A stretch of 64,000 nucleotides of DNA, from assembly GCA_963818445.1 (NCBI GenBank), contig CAWFSG010000001.1, positions 62,001-126,000 of the forward strand. Direction: 5' to 3'. The DNA is from Prado023 sp963818445. Its GTDB lineage: Bacteria; Actinomycetota; Actinomycetes; S36-B12; CAIYMF01. The translations under genes and the position numbers were made by a program. Positions 39,827-47,107 of this stretch are shown in pieces. The notes under the pieces were generated by a model. That model made no database searches, was not told the origin of the DNA, and was given only the letters and a program-made list of their open reading frames with translations. Positions within the stretch are counted from its first letter, which is position 1, and each line of letters begins with the position of its first letter.

Positions 39827-39849
39827 GCCTGCTGCTGCAGTAACAACCC
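39816..39849 (-). promoter_or_regulatory. RAT: BglG/LicT-type ribonucleic antiterminator
   Basis: On the minus strand GGGTTGTTACTGCAGCAGC followed by AGGCAAAACCTGAAC closely matches the RAT consensus bound by BglG/LicT/SacT CAT domains. The sequence folds as an imperfect hairpin (TTACTGC...GCAGGCAAAA) and overlaps the first arm of the terminator, so the two structures exclude each other. It is the probable target of the BglG protein encoded at 34414-35260. Confidence 0.9.
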
Positions 39850-39882
39850 TAGACTTCGCGGGTCACGTGAAGCGACCTGCAG

Positions 39883-40029
39883 TCAAGGTAGACCCAGGAT
39901 CGTGCCGTTGTCAACACCAAAGGCAGGCGAATAGCGGGTGCGTCGCGCGATGTCAATGAATGCCCGAATTGCCCGCCAATTCATCCGACCGTCACCATCC
40001 ACGTCCGCGGGCATCACGAACACACGCAT
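39883..40029 (-). CDS. 48-residue reading frame with an Asp-rich DVDGDG motif, doubtful
   Basis: From ATG at 40029 a frame runs to 39883 with MRVFVMPADVDGDGRMNWRA near its start. The motif DVDGDGRMNW resembles a calcium-binding loop of dockerin or EF-hand type. Codon third positions are clearly less GC-rich than in neighbouring genes. It contains the operon promoter, so it could be a fragment of foreign DNA that now serves as a promoter region. I give it low weight as a gene. Confidence 0.2.
   Translation of the reverse strand: MRVFVMPADVDGDGRMNWRAIRAFIDIARRTRYSPAFGVDNGTILGLP
39885..39914 (-). promoter_or_regulatory. Promoter of the beta-glucoside operon
   Basis: On the minus strand a consensus TTGACA (39914-39909), 18-base spacer and TACCTT (39890-39885), about 35 bases before the RAT. 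Placement fits constitutive initiation followed by antitermination control. Confidence 0.65.
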
Positions 40030-40061
40030 CCGTGACGCGCTGCCGGTGCTCGGGGCTGGTG

Positions 40062-40376
40062 TCAGCCTGGAGTGTGCAGCTGGCCGAGCTCGGCGAGCCC
40101 GCCGGACAGGTAGGACAGCCAGGAGACCGAGTCCCCATTGGCCTGTCGCCGTTCGAGGTCGGCCCTCCATCTGTCGGCGATCTCGGTGATGTCTGCCTGC
40201 GGGTCCTTGCGCAGTGCCCTGCGCAGTTCCAGCAGCACGGCCATGCGGCCCTCCAGCTCCTTGGCCGAGGCCATGTGCCCGTCGAGACGACAGAGCGCCT
40301 GGCCGCCGGTCGTCTGCGTCAGGCGTACGCCGACCTCGCCAAGGCGGTCCTCGACGATGGGCAGGAGGTCGGTCAT
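40062..40376 (-). CDS. 104-residue protein of unknown function, second gene of a mini-operon
   Basis: Starts MTDLLPIVEDRLGEVGVRLT. The middle is strongly helical and charged (KELEGRMAVLLELRRALRK, ITEIADRWRADLERRQ), and the C-terminus has WLSYLSGGLAELGQL. Codon third positions are GC-rich like genuine genes here. Its ATG overlaps the stop of the upstream 39-residue Cys-rich gene by four bases (ATGA), indicating translational coupling. No family is recognised. Partnership with the Cys-rich peptide is inferred from the coupling. Confidence 0.55.
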   Translation of the reverse strand: MTDLLPIVEDRLGEVGVRLTQTTGGQALCRLDGHMASAKELEGRMAVLLELRRALRKDPQADITEIADRWRADLERRQANGDSVSWLSYLSGGLAELGQLHTPG

Positions 40377-40492
40377 GCTGCCCGGGATTCGCCCAGCAGG
40401 TACGGGTACGGGCAGGCTGCCGGGTTGTCGGCCACGCACGCGTTGCATGGCCGGCCACGGTCCAGGACGCACTTCGGCGTGGGGGCGGGCAT
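40373..40492 (-). CDS. 39-residue cysteine-rich peptide, first gene of a mini-operon
   Basis: Starts MPAPTPKCVLDRGRPCNACV and continues ADNPAACPYPYLLG. Four cysteines occur in the pattern C-x7-C-x2-C-x7-C, which could bind a metal or form disulfides. A GAGGTG site precedes the ATG at 40492. It sits 43 bases downstream of an 18-bp perfect palindrome overlapping a TATACT -10 box. Codon use is genuine-looking. No family is recognised; a metal- or sulfur-linked role is only a guess from the cysteines and the operator type. Confidence 0.5.
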   Translation of the reverse strand: MPAPTPKCVLDRGRPCNACVADNPAACPYPYLLGESRAA

Positions 40493-40534
40493 CGGTTCAC
40501 CTCGTCGCTCGGCTCGATGCTGAACAGTACCCAG

Positions 40535-40552
40535 TATACCCCATGGGGTATA
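40535..40552. promoter_or_regulatory. 18-bp perfect palindrome, CsoR-like operator
   Basis: TATACCCCATGGGGTATA. The TACCCC-N2-GGGGTA core resembles operators of the CsoR/RcnR/CstR repressor family. On the minus strand the right end forms the -10 box TATACT, so a bound protein would block the promoter of the mini-operon. Confidence 0.6.
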
Positions 40553-40877
40553 GATCTGGACGGTGAGCAACGGTGGCGACGGCTCCGTGACCAAGGATGG
40601 GATGAGCGGCTGGACGAGCGGAGGCTCGTGGTCGTGACCGAATCTGGCGGTGCCGGGCTTGTCGGGCCCGGGTTCAGGGCGGCAGTACACGATCAACAGC
40701 ACCGAGGAGACCGGCACATAGGCGGGCACGCAACGGCCTCGCTCGACGCCGTTGGGGGCTCCATCCAGGTGCAGATGGAGCCCCCAACGTGGGTCTGATC
40801 TTCCAGCGTTTTGGACCACCGTTGGACTACGCCTGAACGTGTGCAGGCATCGTCGCAGGTCAAACGCCAGTTAGGGT
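40553..40877. other. Intergenic stretch between the palindrome and glnA
   Basis: No convincing gene. A plus-strand frame from 40518 to 40798 exists but runs through the palindrome and the glnA hairpin and has no ribosome binding site. The only structure is the inverted repeat at 40751-40788. Confidence 0.5.
40751..40788 (-). terminator. Hairpin terminator downstream of glnA
   Basis: GTTGGGGGCTCCATC and its exact complement form a 15-bp stem with an 8-base loop, 90 bases beyond the glnA stop. It lacks a T-run, as is common in high-GC actinobacteria. Confidence 0.7.
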
Positions 40878-42311
40878 TCAGATGTCGTAGTACAGCTCGA
40901 ATTCGTGCGGGTGCGGGCGCAGGCGGATCGGGTCCACCTCGTTGAGCCGCTTGTAGGCGATCCAGGTCTCGATCAGATCGTCGGTGAACACGCCACCCTC
41001 GGTGAGGTAGGCGTGATCGGCCTCGAGCGCGTCGAGCACCTCGGGCAGCGAACCGGGGACCTGCGGGATGTCCGCAGCCTCGTCCGGGGGCAGCTCGTAG
41101 AGGTCCTTGTCGACCGGCTCGCGGGGCTCGATCTTGTTCTTGATCCCGTCCAGGCCGGCCATGAGCATCGCCGAGAACGCCAGGTACGGGTTGCTCGACG
41201 GGTCGGGCACGCGGAACTCGATGCGCTTGGCCTTCGGGTTCGAGCCGGTGATCGGGATGCGGATGCACGCCGAGCGGTTGCGCTGGCTGTAGACCAGGTT
41301 GACCGGGGCCTCGTAGCCGGGGACCAGGCGGTGGTAGGAGTTCACCGTCGGGTTCGTGAACGCCAGCAACGAGGGGGCGTGCTTGAGCAGGCCGCCGATG
41401 TACCAGCGCGCCATGTCCGACAGGCCGCCGTAGCCGGCCTCGTCGTAGAACAGCGGCTTTCCGTCCTTCCACAGCGACTGGTGCACGTGCATGCCCGAGC
41501 CGTTGTCACCGAAGATCGGCTTGGGCATGAAGGTCACGGACTTGCCGGCCTCCCAGCCCACGCCCTTGATGACGTACTTGAACTTCATGACGTCATCGGC
41601 GGCCTTGGCCAGCGAGTCGAAGCGGTAGTTGATCTCCGCCTGGCCGGCGGTGCCGACCTCGTGGTGGGCGCGCTCGACGGTGAGCCCGACCTGGGCGAGC
41701 ATGAGGCTCATCTGGTCGCGCAGGTCGGCGAAGTGGTCGACCGGCGGGACGGGGAAGTAGCCGCCCTTGTAGGGGGTCTTGTACCCGCGGTTCGGGGTGC
41801 CGTCCTCCTCGTACTCCGTGCCGGAGTTCCACTTGCCCTCGATGGAGTCGATGAAGTAGTAGCCGGCGTTCTGCTTGGTCTCGAAGCGCACCGAGTCGAA
41901 GATGTAGAACTCGGCCTCGGGGGCGAAGAACGCGGTGTCAGCGATCCCGGTCGACTGCAGGTAGGCCTCGGCCTTCATCGCGATGTTGCGCGGGTCGCGG
42001 CTGTACGGCTCGTCGGTGAACGGGTCACGGATCGACATGTTGATGATCAGGGTCTTCTCGACCCGGAAGGGGTCGAGGTAGGCGCTGCCGAGATCGGGGA
42101 TGAGCTTCATGTCCGACTCGTGGATGGCCTGGAAGCCGCGGATCGAGGATCCGTCGAACATCTGGCCCTCGGTGAAGAACTCCTCCGGGAGTCCCTCAGC
42201 GGGCACGTTGAAGTGCTGCATGACGCCGGGCAGGTCGCAGAAGCGGACATCGACGAACTTGACGTCCTCCTTCTTGATGAACTTGAGGACTTCGTCCGCG
42301 GTGCTGAACAA
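40878..42311 (-). CDS. glnA: Glutamine synthetase, type I
   Basis: 477 residues; the main ammonium-assimilating enzyme. The start is a TTG at 42311 (FSTADEVLKFIKKED) five bases after AGGAGG. Signatures include MFDGSSIRGF, PEAEFYIFD, HHEVGTAGQAEINYRF, GSGMHVHQSLWKDGKPLF, NPTVNSYHRLVPGYEAP and NRSACIRIP. The adenylylation tyrosine lies in KDLYELPPDEAADIPQVPGS, making this the substrate of GlnE. The upstream region carries a double GlnR-type box and a perfect 18-bp palindrome in the leader. A hairpin follows the gene. Confidence 0.97.
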   Translation of the reverse strand: MFSTADEVLKFIKKEDVKFVDVRFCDLPGVMQHFNVPAEGLPEEFFTEGQMFDGSSIRGFQAIHESDMKLIPDLGSAYLDPFRVEKTLIINMSIRDPFTDEPYSRDPRNIAMKAEAYLQSTGIADTAFFAPEAEFYIFDSVRFETKQNAGYYFIDSIEGKWNSGTEYEEDGTPNRGYKTPYKGGYFPVPPVDHFADLRDQMSLMLAQVGLTVERAHHEVGTAGQAEINYRFDSLAKAADDVMKFKYVIKGVGWEAGKSVTFMPKPIFGDNGSGMHVHQSLWKDGKPLFYDEAGYGGLSDMARWYIGGLLKHAPSLLAFTNPTVNSYHRLVPGYEAPVNLVYSQRNRSACIRIPITGSNPKAKRIEFRVPDPSSNPYLAFSAMLMAGLDGIKNKIEPREPVDKDLYELPPDEAADIPQVPGSLPEVLDALEADHAYLTEGGVFTDDLIETWIAYKRLNEVDPIRLRPHPHEFELYYDI

Positions 42312-42366
42312 ACCAACCTCCTGGTTGCAGGGGCGCGTGGCGCGACCCAGGTGTGGGTCCGGGATT

Positions 42367-42384
42367 GGCAGCCACGTGGCTGCC
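42367..42384. promoter_or_regulatory. 18-bp perfect palindrome in the glnA leader
   Basis: GGCAGCCACGTGGCTGCC, centred on CACGTG, 56 bases before the glnA start and downstream of the GlnR box. It may be a second operator or a 9-bp mRNA hairpin. Confidence 0.45.
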
Positions 42385-42412
42385 GGTGCGTTCTGGACGC
42401 TATGAGGGCTCG

Positions 42413-42450
42413 ATTTCCCGTCCGTGTCCCTATTGTTTCCTGCGGGTTAC
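42413..42450 (-). promoter_or_regulatory. GlnR-type binding site upstream of glnA
   Basis: On the minus strand GTAAC-N6-GAAAC-N6-GACAC-N6-GAAAT with exact 6-base spacers. This fits the actinobacterial GlnR consensus gTnAc-n6-GaAAc repeated twice. It lies 102-139 bases upstream of the glnA start; a TAGCGT -10 candidate is at 42402-42397. Confidence 0.8.
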
Positions 42451-42493
42451 GCCTGCCCCGCGGCGGGTCCCCGGCAGCGACGGCTGCGGTGGA

Positions 42494-42937
42494 TCAGGCC
42501 CGGATGACGACGCTGTCGACGGCGCGATCATGCAGGCCCCGGCCATCGGCGTCCCAGATCACCGGCGGGATCACGATGCAGATCAGGACTGTGCGCAGCA
42601 GAGCAGCGACGAACCCGAGGCGGCGCGTCCGCCCGACCACCCGGACGCCGACCAGGCGCTGCCCGAACGAGGAGCCCCACAGCCAGGTGAGGATCGTGAC
42701 CTCGACGGCGAAGATCCCCAGGGTCGCGAAGGACTCCAGCGTGGTCTCCTGCGTCCCCACGAGCGCGCGGGAGATGAGCATCGCGGCGATCCAGTCGATG
42801 AACAGCGCCACCACACGCCGCCCGAACGTGGCCATCGAACCCGGTCCGGATTCGGGGAGGCCCAGGCGCTGCCCGCGGTAGGCAGCGTCCTCAGGGAGCG
42901 GTCCGGCAGACGGCGAGCCCACGTCAGCGCGGTCCAT
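42494..42937 (-). CDS. RDD family membrane protein
   Basis: 147 residues. A Pro/Gly-rich cytoplasmic N-terminus is followed by an RDD domain with ATFGRRVVALFIDWIAAML (the Arg and Asp of the first helix), SFGQRLVGVRVVGRT and the ending RGLHDRAVDSVVI. About three membrane helices. The position between glnA and the DUF4191 gene is conserved in many actinobacteria. Function unknown. Start ATG at 42937, three bases from the previous stop. Confidence 0.9.
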   Translation of the reverse strand: MDRADVGSPSAGPLPEDAAYRGQRLGLPESGPGSMATFGRRVVALFIDWIAAMLISRALVGTQETTLESFATLGIFAVEVTILTWLWGSSFGQRLVGVRVVGRTRRLGFVAALLRTVLICIVIPPVIWDADGRGLHDRAVDSVVIRA

Positions 42938-42940
42938 GGC

Positions 42941-43612
42941 TCAGCGCAGCTTCCCGCCGCGAGGGACCCGTCCGCTCTTGGGCATCGGGCCCTTGGGGAT
43001 CGGCACAGGAGCGCTGGCCAAGGCGTCCAGGCGCTTGCGCAGCGTCGTGACCTCGCCGGGGGCGAGCACCTTGGGCATCTTGCGCAAGTGCTTGTCGAGC
43101 TTGGAGATCGCGATCTGGCCCTCCTCCGAGCCGATCGTGATCTCGGTGATTGGAGCCTCGGACACGAACCGGGCGGTGCGCTTGCGCTCCGTGGCCATCA
43201 ACCCGGGCAGGCCAGGGCTGGTGCCCTCGCCGATCAGTACGATCCCGGGCCGACCGATTGCGCGGTGCACGAGGTCCTGCTGCTTGTTGGCCGCCACTGC
43301 GGGGGTGATGCCCCAGCCGAGCTTGGTCATGTTCTGGACGACCGCCACAGCCGCGCCGGGCTGGCCCTCGATGGACCTGTAGGCCGAGCGCATCGCCCGG
43401 CGGCTGAACACGATCGAGAGGATGACGATCGTGGCCGACGAGCCGACGATCGCCCATGTCAGCGTGTTGCCGAAGGCGGCGATGACGGCGACCGTGAGCG
43501 CGATCCCGAGCGCCACGATCCCCAGGAGGATCCACCCCAGCTTGGGGTCGTGCTCCTTGGCCATCCGATAGTTGTCACGGATCACGCGAAGGCGATTGCC
43601 CATCTTCGACAT
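42941..43612 (-). CDS. DUF4191 family membrane protein
   Basis: 223 residues. Two adjacent membrane helices near residues 25-70 (LGWILLGIVALGIALTVAVI; WAIVGSSATIVILSIVFS) are followed by a soluble domain. The soluble part includes GQPGAAVAVVQNM, LVHRAIGRPGIVLIGEG and the basic tail KSGRVPRGGKLR. This matches DUF4191, always found beside lipA in actinobacteria. A link to lipoate or membrane assembly is suspected only from that context. Confidence 0.9.
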   Translation of the reverse strand: MSKMGNRLRVIRDNYRMAKEHDPKLGWILLGIVALGIALTVAVIAAFGNTLTWAIVGSSATIVILSIVFSRRAMRSAYRSIEGQPGAAVAVVQNMTKLGWGITPAVAANKQQDLVHRAIGRPGIVLIGEGTSPGLPGLMATERKRTARFVSEAPITEITIGSEEGQIAISKLDKHLRKMPKVLAPGEVTTLRKRLDALASAPVPIPKGPMPKSGRVPRGGKLR

Positions 43613-43622
43613 GGGCAGGATC

Positions 43623-44549
43623 CTACCCGGCCGTGCGTGCCTCGATGGCCTGCGCGTGCAGCCGTCCGGCGCGGTAGGACGAACGGACCAGCGGCCCGCT
43701 CATCACCCCCAGGAAGCCCAGCTCGCGGGCGACCTCGGCCAGGGCGACGAACTCCTCAGGGCGGACCCAGCGCTCCACGGGGTGGTGGCGTGGGGTGGGG
43801 CGCAGGTACTGCGTGATGGTGATCAGGTCGCAGCCCGCGGCGCGCAGGTCGGCCAGCGCGGCGTGCACCTCGGGGATCTCCTCACCCATTCCGAGGATCA
43901 GGTTCGACTTCGTGACCAGGCCTGCGGTGCGCGCCTGGGCGATCACGTCCAGGGAGCGCTCGTAGCGGAACGCCGGACGGATCCGCTTGAAGATGCGAGG
44001 CACCGTCTCGAGGTTGTGCGCGAGGACCTCGGGAGCGGCGGCGAACACCTCGGCCAGCAGCTCCGGGTTGGCCGAGAAGTCCGGGATCAGGACCTCGACG
44101 CCGCAGCCGGGGTTGCGCTCGTGGATCGCGCGGACGGTCTCTGCGTAGAGCCACGCACCCTCGTCCGGCAGGTCATCACGGGCCACGCCGGTCACAGTGG
44201 CGTAGCGCAGGCCCATCGTTGCCACGGACTCGGCCACTCGCCGCGGCTCGTCGCGGTCCAGGGGCTCGGGCCTGCCGGTGTCGATCTGGCAGAAGTCGCA
44301 TCGGCGGGTGCACTGGGCGCCACCGATCAGGAAGGTGGCCTCGCGGTCCTCCCAGCACTCGTAGATGTTCGGGCAGGCCGCCTCCTGGCACACCGTGTGC
44401 AGCCCGGCTCCGGCCACGCGCTCCCGCATGGCCATGAACTCCGGGCCGGTGCGCGCGCGGGTCTTGATCCACTCGGGCTTGCGCTCGATGGGGACCTCGG
44501 TGTTGCGCGCCTCGATGCGCAGCAGCCGGCGGCCGTCTGGTGAAGTCAC
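43623..44549 (-). CDS. lipA: Lipoyl synthase
   Basis: 308 residues from GTG at 44549. A radical SAM enzyme that inserts two sulfur atoms into the octanoyl chain bound to lipoyl domains. The auxiliary cluster cysteines are in CQEAACPNIYECW, the radical SAM cluster in CTRRCDFCQID, and the C-terminal RSSYRAG supplies the serine ligand. It follows lipB by 42 bases in the same direction, so the two steps of lipoate synthesis are encoded together. Its acceptor in this window is SucB. Confidence 0.97.
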   Translation of the reverse strand: MTSPDGRRLLRIEARNTEVPIERKPEWIKTRARTGPEFMAMRERVAGAGLHTVCQEAACPNIYECWEDREATFLIGGAQCTRRCDFCQIDTGRPEPLDRDEPRRVAESVATMGLRYATVTGVARDDLPDEGAWLYAETVRAIHERNPGCGVEVLIPDFSANPELLAEVFAAAPEVLAHNLETVPRIFKRIRPAFRYERSLDVIAQARTAGLVTKSNLILGMGEEIPEVHAALADLRAAGCDLITITQYLRPTPRHHPVERWVRPEEFVALAEVARELGFLGVMSGPLVRSSYRAGRLHAQAIEARTAG

Positions 44550-44591
44550 AGTCCCAGAGCCTACGCGTCGCGCCCGGCTGGCGCTGGGGGC

Positions 44592-45218
44592 TCAGTGGCC
44601 CAGGACCTGCTCGGCGCGGTCCTCGACGAGCTTCCGGGCCTCGGCGACCGTGACGTCGCGGGCGAGCTCGGCGGACAGCGACGTGACCGAGGCATCGCGG
44701 ATCCCGCACGGCACGATCCGGTCGTACCAGCTCAGGTCGGGGTCGCAGTTCAGCGCGAAGCCGTGCATGGTGACGCCCCGCGAGACCCGCACGCCGATCG
44801 CGGCGACCTTGCGATCCGTGCCGCGCTCATCAGCCGGGACCCACACGCCGGAGCGACCCTCCACCCGGCCCGCGGTGACGCCGAGCTCGGCGCAGACGTC
44901 GATCAGCATCGCCTCCAGGCGCCGGACGTGGGCCACCACGTCGATGGGGTCGGGCAGCCGGACGATCGGGTAGCCCACGAGCTGCCCGGGGCCGTGCCAG
45001 GTGATCTTCCCGCCCCGGTCGACGTCGATGACGGGGGTTCCGTCGAACGGGCGGTCCAGCGGGTCCGTGCGTCGGCCGGCGGTGTAGACCGGCGGGTGCT
45101 CGAGGAGCCAGAGGATGTCCGGCGCACCGTCCACGACCTCGGCGTGCCATGCCCGCTGCTGGTCCCAGGCCTCCTGGTAGTCCACCGGCTCGCCGCTGCC
45201 GATCACCCGGAGATTCAC
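44592..45218 (-). CDS. lipB: Octanoyltransferase
   Basis: 208 residues from GTG at 45218 (VNLRVIGSGEPVDYQEAW). It transfers octanoate from ACP to lipoyl domains. Signatures: LEHPPVYTAGRR, GGKITWHGPGQLVGYP, the catalytic Lys in RKVAAIGVRVSRG and the Cys in RIVPCGIRDASVTSL. The open frame extends far upstream without family similarity, so the internal GTG was chosen. Upstream of lipA in the same direction. Confidence 0.96.
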   Translation of the reverse strand: MNLRVIGSGEPVDYQEAWDQQRAWHAEVVDGAPDILWLLEHPPVYTAGRRTDPLDRPFDGTPVIDVDRGGKITWHGPGQLVGYPIVRLPDPIDVVAHVRRLEAMLIDVCAELGVTAGRVEGRSGVWVPADERGTDRKVAAIGVRVSRGVTMHGFALNCDPDLSWYDRIVPCGIRDASVTSLSAELARDVTVAEARKLVEDRAEQVLGH

Positions 45219-45304
45219 GGGACCCACGGTAGTCGGCGGTGCCCGCAGGTGTGGCCTGTGGATGACTGATTGCCGGATCGCCCACCTCGGGGGAGGGTGC
45301 AGGC

Positions 45305-46213
45305 GTGGATGGGGGGAGGCCGACGGCGGCCCAGTGGCGCAGCAGCATCCCCGGCGTCTGGCAGCAGGAAGGGGCACCCGCCACCTTGGGGGTCGTGGCG
45401 TGGGGTGTGCCGGGGAGCGCCACTGCAGGTGCGCTGGAGGGGGAGGCTGCTGGCGGGCGGGGGAACTCGTTGGACGGGGGAGGGCTGCCTTCTGGCCGCA
45501 CCGGACGCGCCCACGGTCGGCGCCACCGGCCGTGGCGGGCATTCGCGCTGGCGGGGCTGGCACTCGTGGCGGTCGTCGGCGTGGTGCGGGTCGCCGGGGC
45601 GGTTGCCGACGACGCAGGGCCCGGATCGGGGCCGGGGTGGGAACTGGCGGGGGAGCCCAGCGCGACGGCCAAGCCCAGCGCGACGGCCAAGCCGTCGCCC
45701 GCCGGGCCGGACGCGGTCGACGACCGAAGCGGCGAGTCTCCGGACTGGTGGGAGGTGCTGGCCGAGCTCGACCGGCGCCGGGCCCGTGCCCTGACCGCCC
45801 TGGACACCGACCTGATCGAGGACTACGCCGAGCCCGGGTCGGCCGCGTGGGAGTCGGACGCGGCGTTGGTGGGGGACCTGCGCGCGCGGGGGTTGCGCCC
45901 GCAGGGTCTCACCTCGCGCGTGCTGGCGGTGGAGCGTTCCGAGCGCGGGGGAGGCCGGGCCCAGGTCCAGGTCGTCGACCAGCGCTCGGCCTATACCCTC
46001 GTGGACGCGCATGGATCGGTGGTCGAGAGCGTGCCGCTGGCGAGGCTCACACGGTGGTCGGTCACGTTGGTCCCGGACCCCACGGACCCGGCGGGGTGGC
46101 GGGTCGTCGGCGTCACTACGACGCAGGGCAGCGAAGCCCCGGGGACGCCGTCCGCGGAGCCGTCGGGAGAGCAGGAGCCGACCCCCGAGCCGTCCGGGAA
46201 GCTGGAGCCGTGA
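45305..46213 (+). CDS. Single-pass membrane protein of unknown function
   Basis: 302 residues from GTG at 45305. A hydrophilic Gly-rich N-terminus of about 75 residues is followed by one membrane helix (ALAGLALVAVVGVVRVAGAV). Next is a SATAKP repeat linker and an outer domain of about 150 residues (DWWEVLAELDRRRARALTAL, QVQVVDQRSAYTLVD, RWSVTLVPDPTDPAGWRVVG). The outer domain looks like a cystatin/NTF2-like fold seen in other actinobacterial anchored proteins, but no family is certain. It is divergent from lipB and convergent with the TIGR01777 gene, three bases apart. Confidence 0.7.
   Translation: MDGGRPTAAQWRSSIPGVWQQEGAPATLGVVAWGVPGSATAGALEGEAAGGRGNSLDGGGLPSGRTGRAHGRRHRPWRAFALAGLALVAVVGVVRVAGAVADDAGPGSGPGWELAGEPSATAKPSATAKPSPAGPDAVDDRSGESPDWWEVLAELDRRRARALTALDTDLIEDYAEPGSAAWESDAALVGDLRARGLRPQGLTSRVLAVERSERGGGRAQVQVVDQRSAYTLVDAHGSVVESVPLARLTRWSVTLVPDPTDPAGWRVVGVTTTQGSEAPGTPSAEPSGEQEPTPEPSGKLEP
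45656..45693 (+). repeat. Two in-frame 18-bp repeats
   Basis: Tandem copies of CCCAGCGCGACGGCCAAG encode the SATAKP repeats in the extracellular linker of the protein at 45305-46213. Confidence 0.7.
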
Positions 46214-46216
46214 TCG

Positions 46217-47107
46217 TCAGCGCGAGGCCCAGGCCCAGGCCAGCGCCTGCTCGATCGTCGGGTCCTGGAACTCGAAGCCCGCCTCGAGCAACGTGCTCGG
46301 CACCACGCGGATGCTGCCGAGCACCTCCGAGGAGAACTCGCCGAGCGCGATCTGCAACGCCTTAGCCGGCACGGGGAGGACGGTCGGCCGCTTGAGCAGC
46401 TGCCCCATGGCCTTGATCATCTCAGCGTTCGTGACCGGGTTGGGGGCCGTCAGGTTGACCGGTCCCTCAAGGGTGTCGAGCAGGAATGTCAGGGCAGCGA
46501 GCTCGTCGCGCATCGAGATGAACGACCACCACTGCCGCCCTGTGCCCATCTTCCCGCCAGCGCCGAGTCGGACCAGCGGCCAGAGCTTGGCCCAGGCGCC
46601 GCCGCGGCCAGACACGACCAACCCCGTCCGCGGGTGCACGACCCGGATCCCGGCCTCCCGTGCCGGCTGGGCAGCGGCTTCCCAGCCGACGACCACGTCA
46701 GCCAGGAATCCCGAGCCCGCGGGTGCGCTCTCGTCCACTGCGGTGTCGCCGGTGTCCCCGTAGAACCCGATGGCCGAGCCTGAGACGAGTACCGAGGGTG
46801 GCTGCTCCATCGAGGCCAGTGCGGTGGCCAGTGTTGCGGTGCCCACGGTCCGTGAGTCCCGAATTGTGGCCTTGTACTCGTCGGTCCAGCGATGGTCTCC
46901 CACGCCTGCGCCCGCGAGGTGGATCACGCCGTTGACGCCGGCGAGGCCGGCCACGTCGACTGTGCCACCCATGGGGTCCCAACTGACCTCGTCGGGTGCC
47001 CCGGAACGGCTCCGGACAAGACGGAGCACCTCATGCCCCTGGGCGCGCAGGTGCGGCACGAGTGCCCCTCCGATGAGTCCGGAGGCGCCGGTCACCGCTA
47101 TGCGCAT
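46217..47107 (-). CDS. TIGR01777 family epimerase-like protein
   Basis: 296 residues. The Rossmann motif is MRIAVTGASGLIGGALVPHL. The family-specific segment is SVLVSGSAIGFYGDTGD with LADVVVGWEAAAQPA. The C-terminal DUF1731 part includes NLTAPNPVTNAEMIKAMGQL. An SDR-type protein (bacterial homologues of SDR39U1) with no established substrate. The ATG shares one base with the sucB stop, giving coupled translation. This gene is regularly adjacent to sucB/lipB in actinobacteria. Confidence 0.92.
   Translation of the reverse strand: MRIAVTGASGLIGGALVPHLRAQGHEVLRLVRSRSGAPDEVSWDPMGGTVDVAGLAGVNGVIHLAGAGVGDHRWTDEYKATIRDSRTVGTATLATALASMEQPPSVLVSGSAIGFYGDTGDTAVDESAPAGSGFLADVVVGWEAAAQPAREAGIRVVHPRTGLVVSGRGGAWAKLWPLVRLGAGGKMGTGRQWWSFISMRDELAALTFLLDTLEGPVNLTAPNPVTNAEMIKAMGQLLKRPTVLPVPAKALQIALGEFSSEVLGSIRVVPSTLLEAGFEFQDPTIEQALAWAWASR

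Noticed and set aside
40518..40798. Plus-strand frame (MLNSTQYTPWGID...) of about 93 residues
   Set aside because: It crosses the 18-bp palindrome and the glnA terminator hairpin, has no ribosome binding site and ends in the hairpin sequence.
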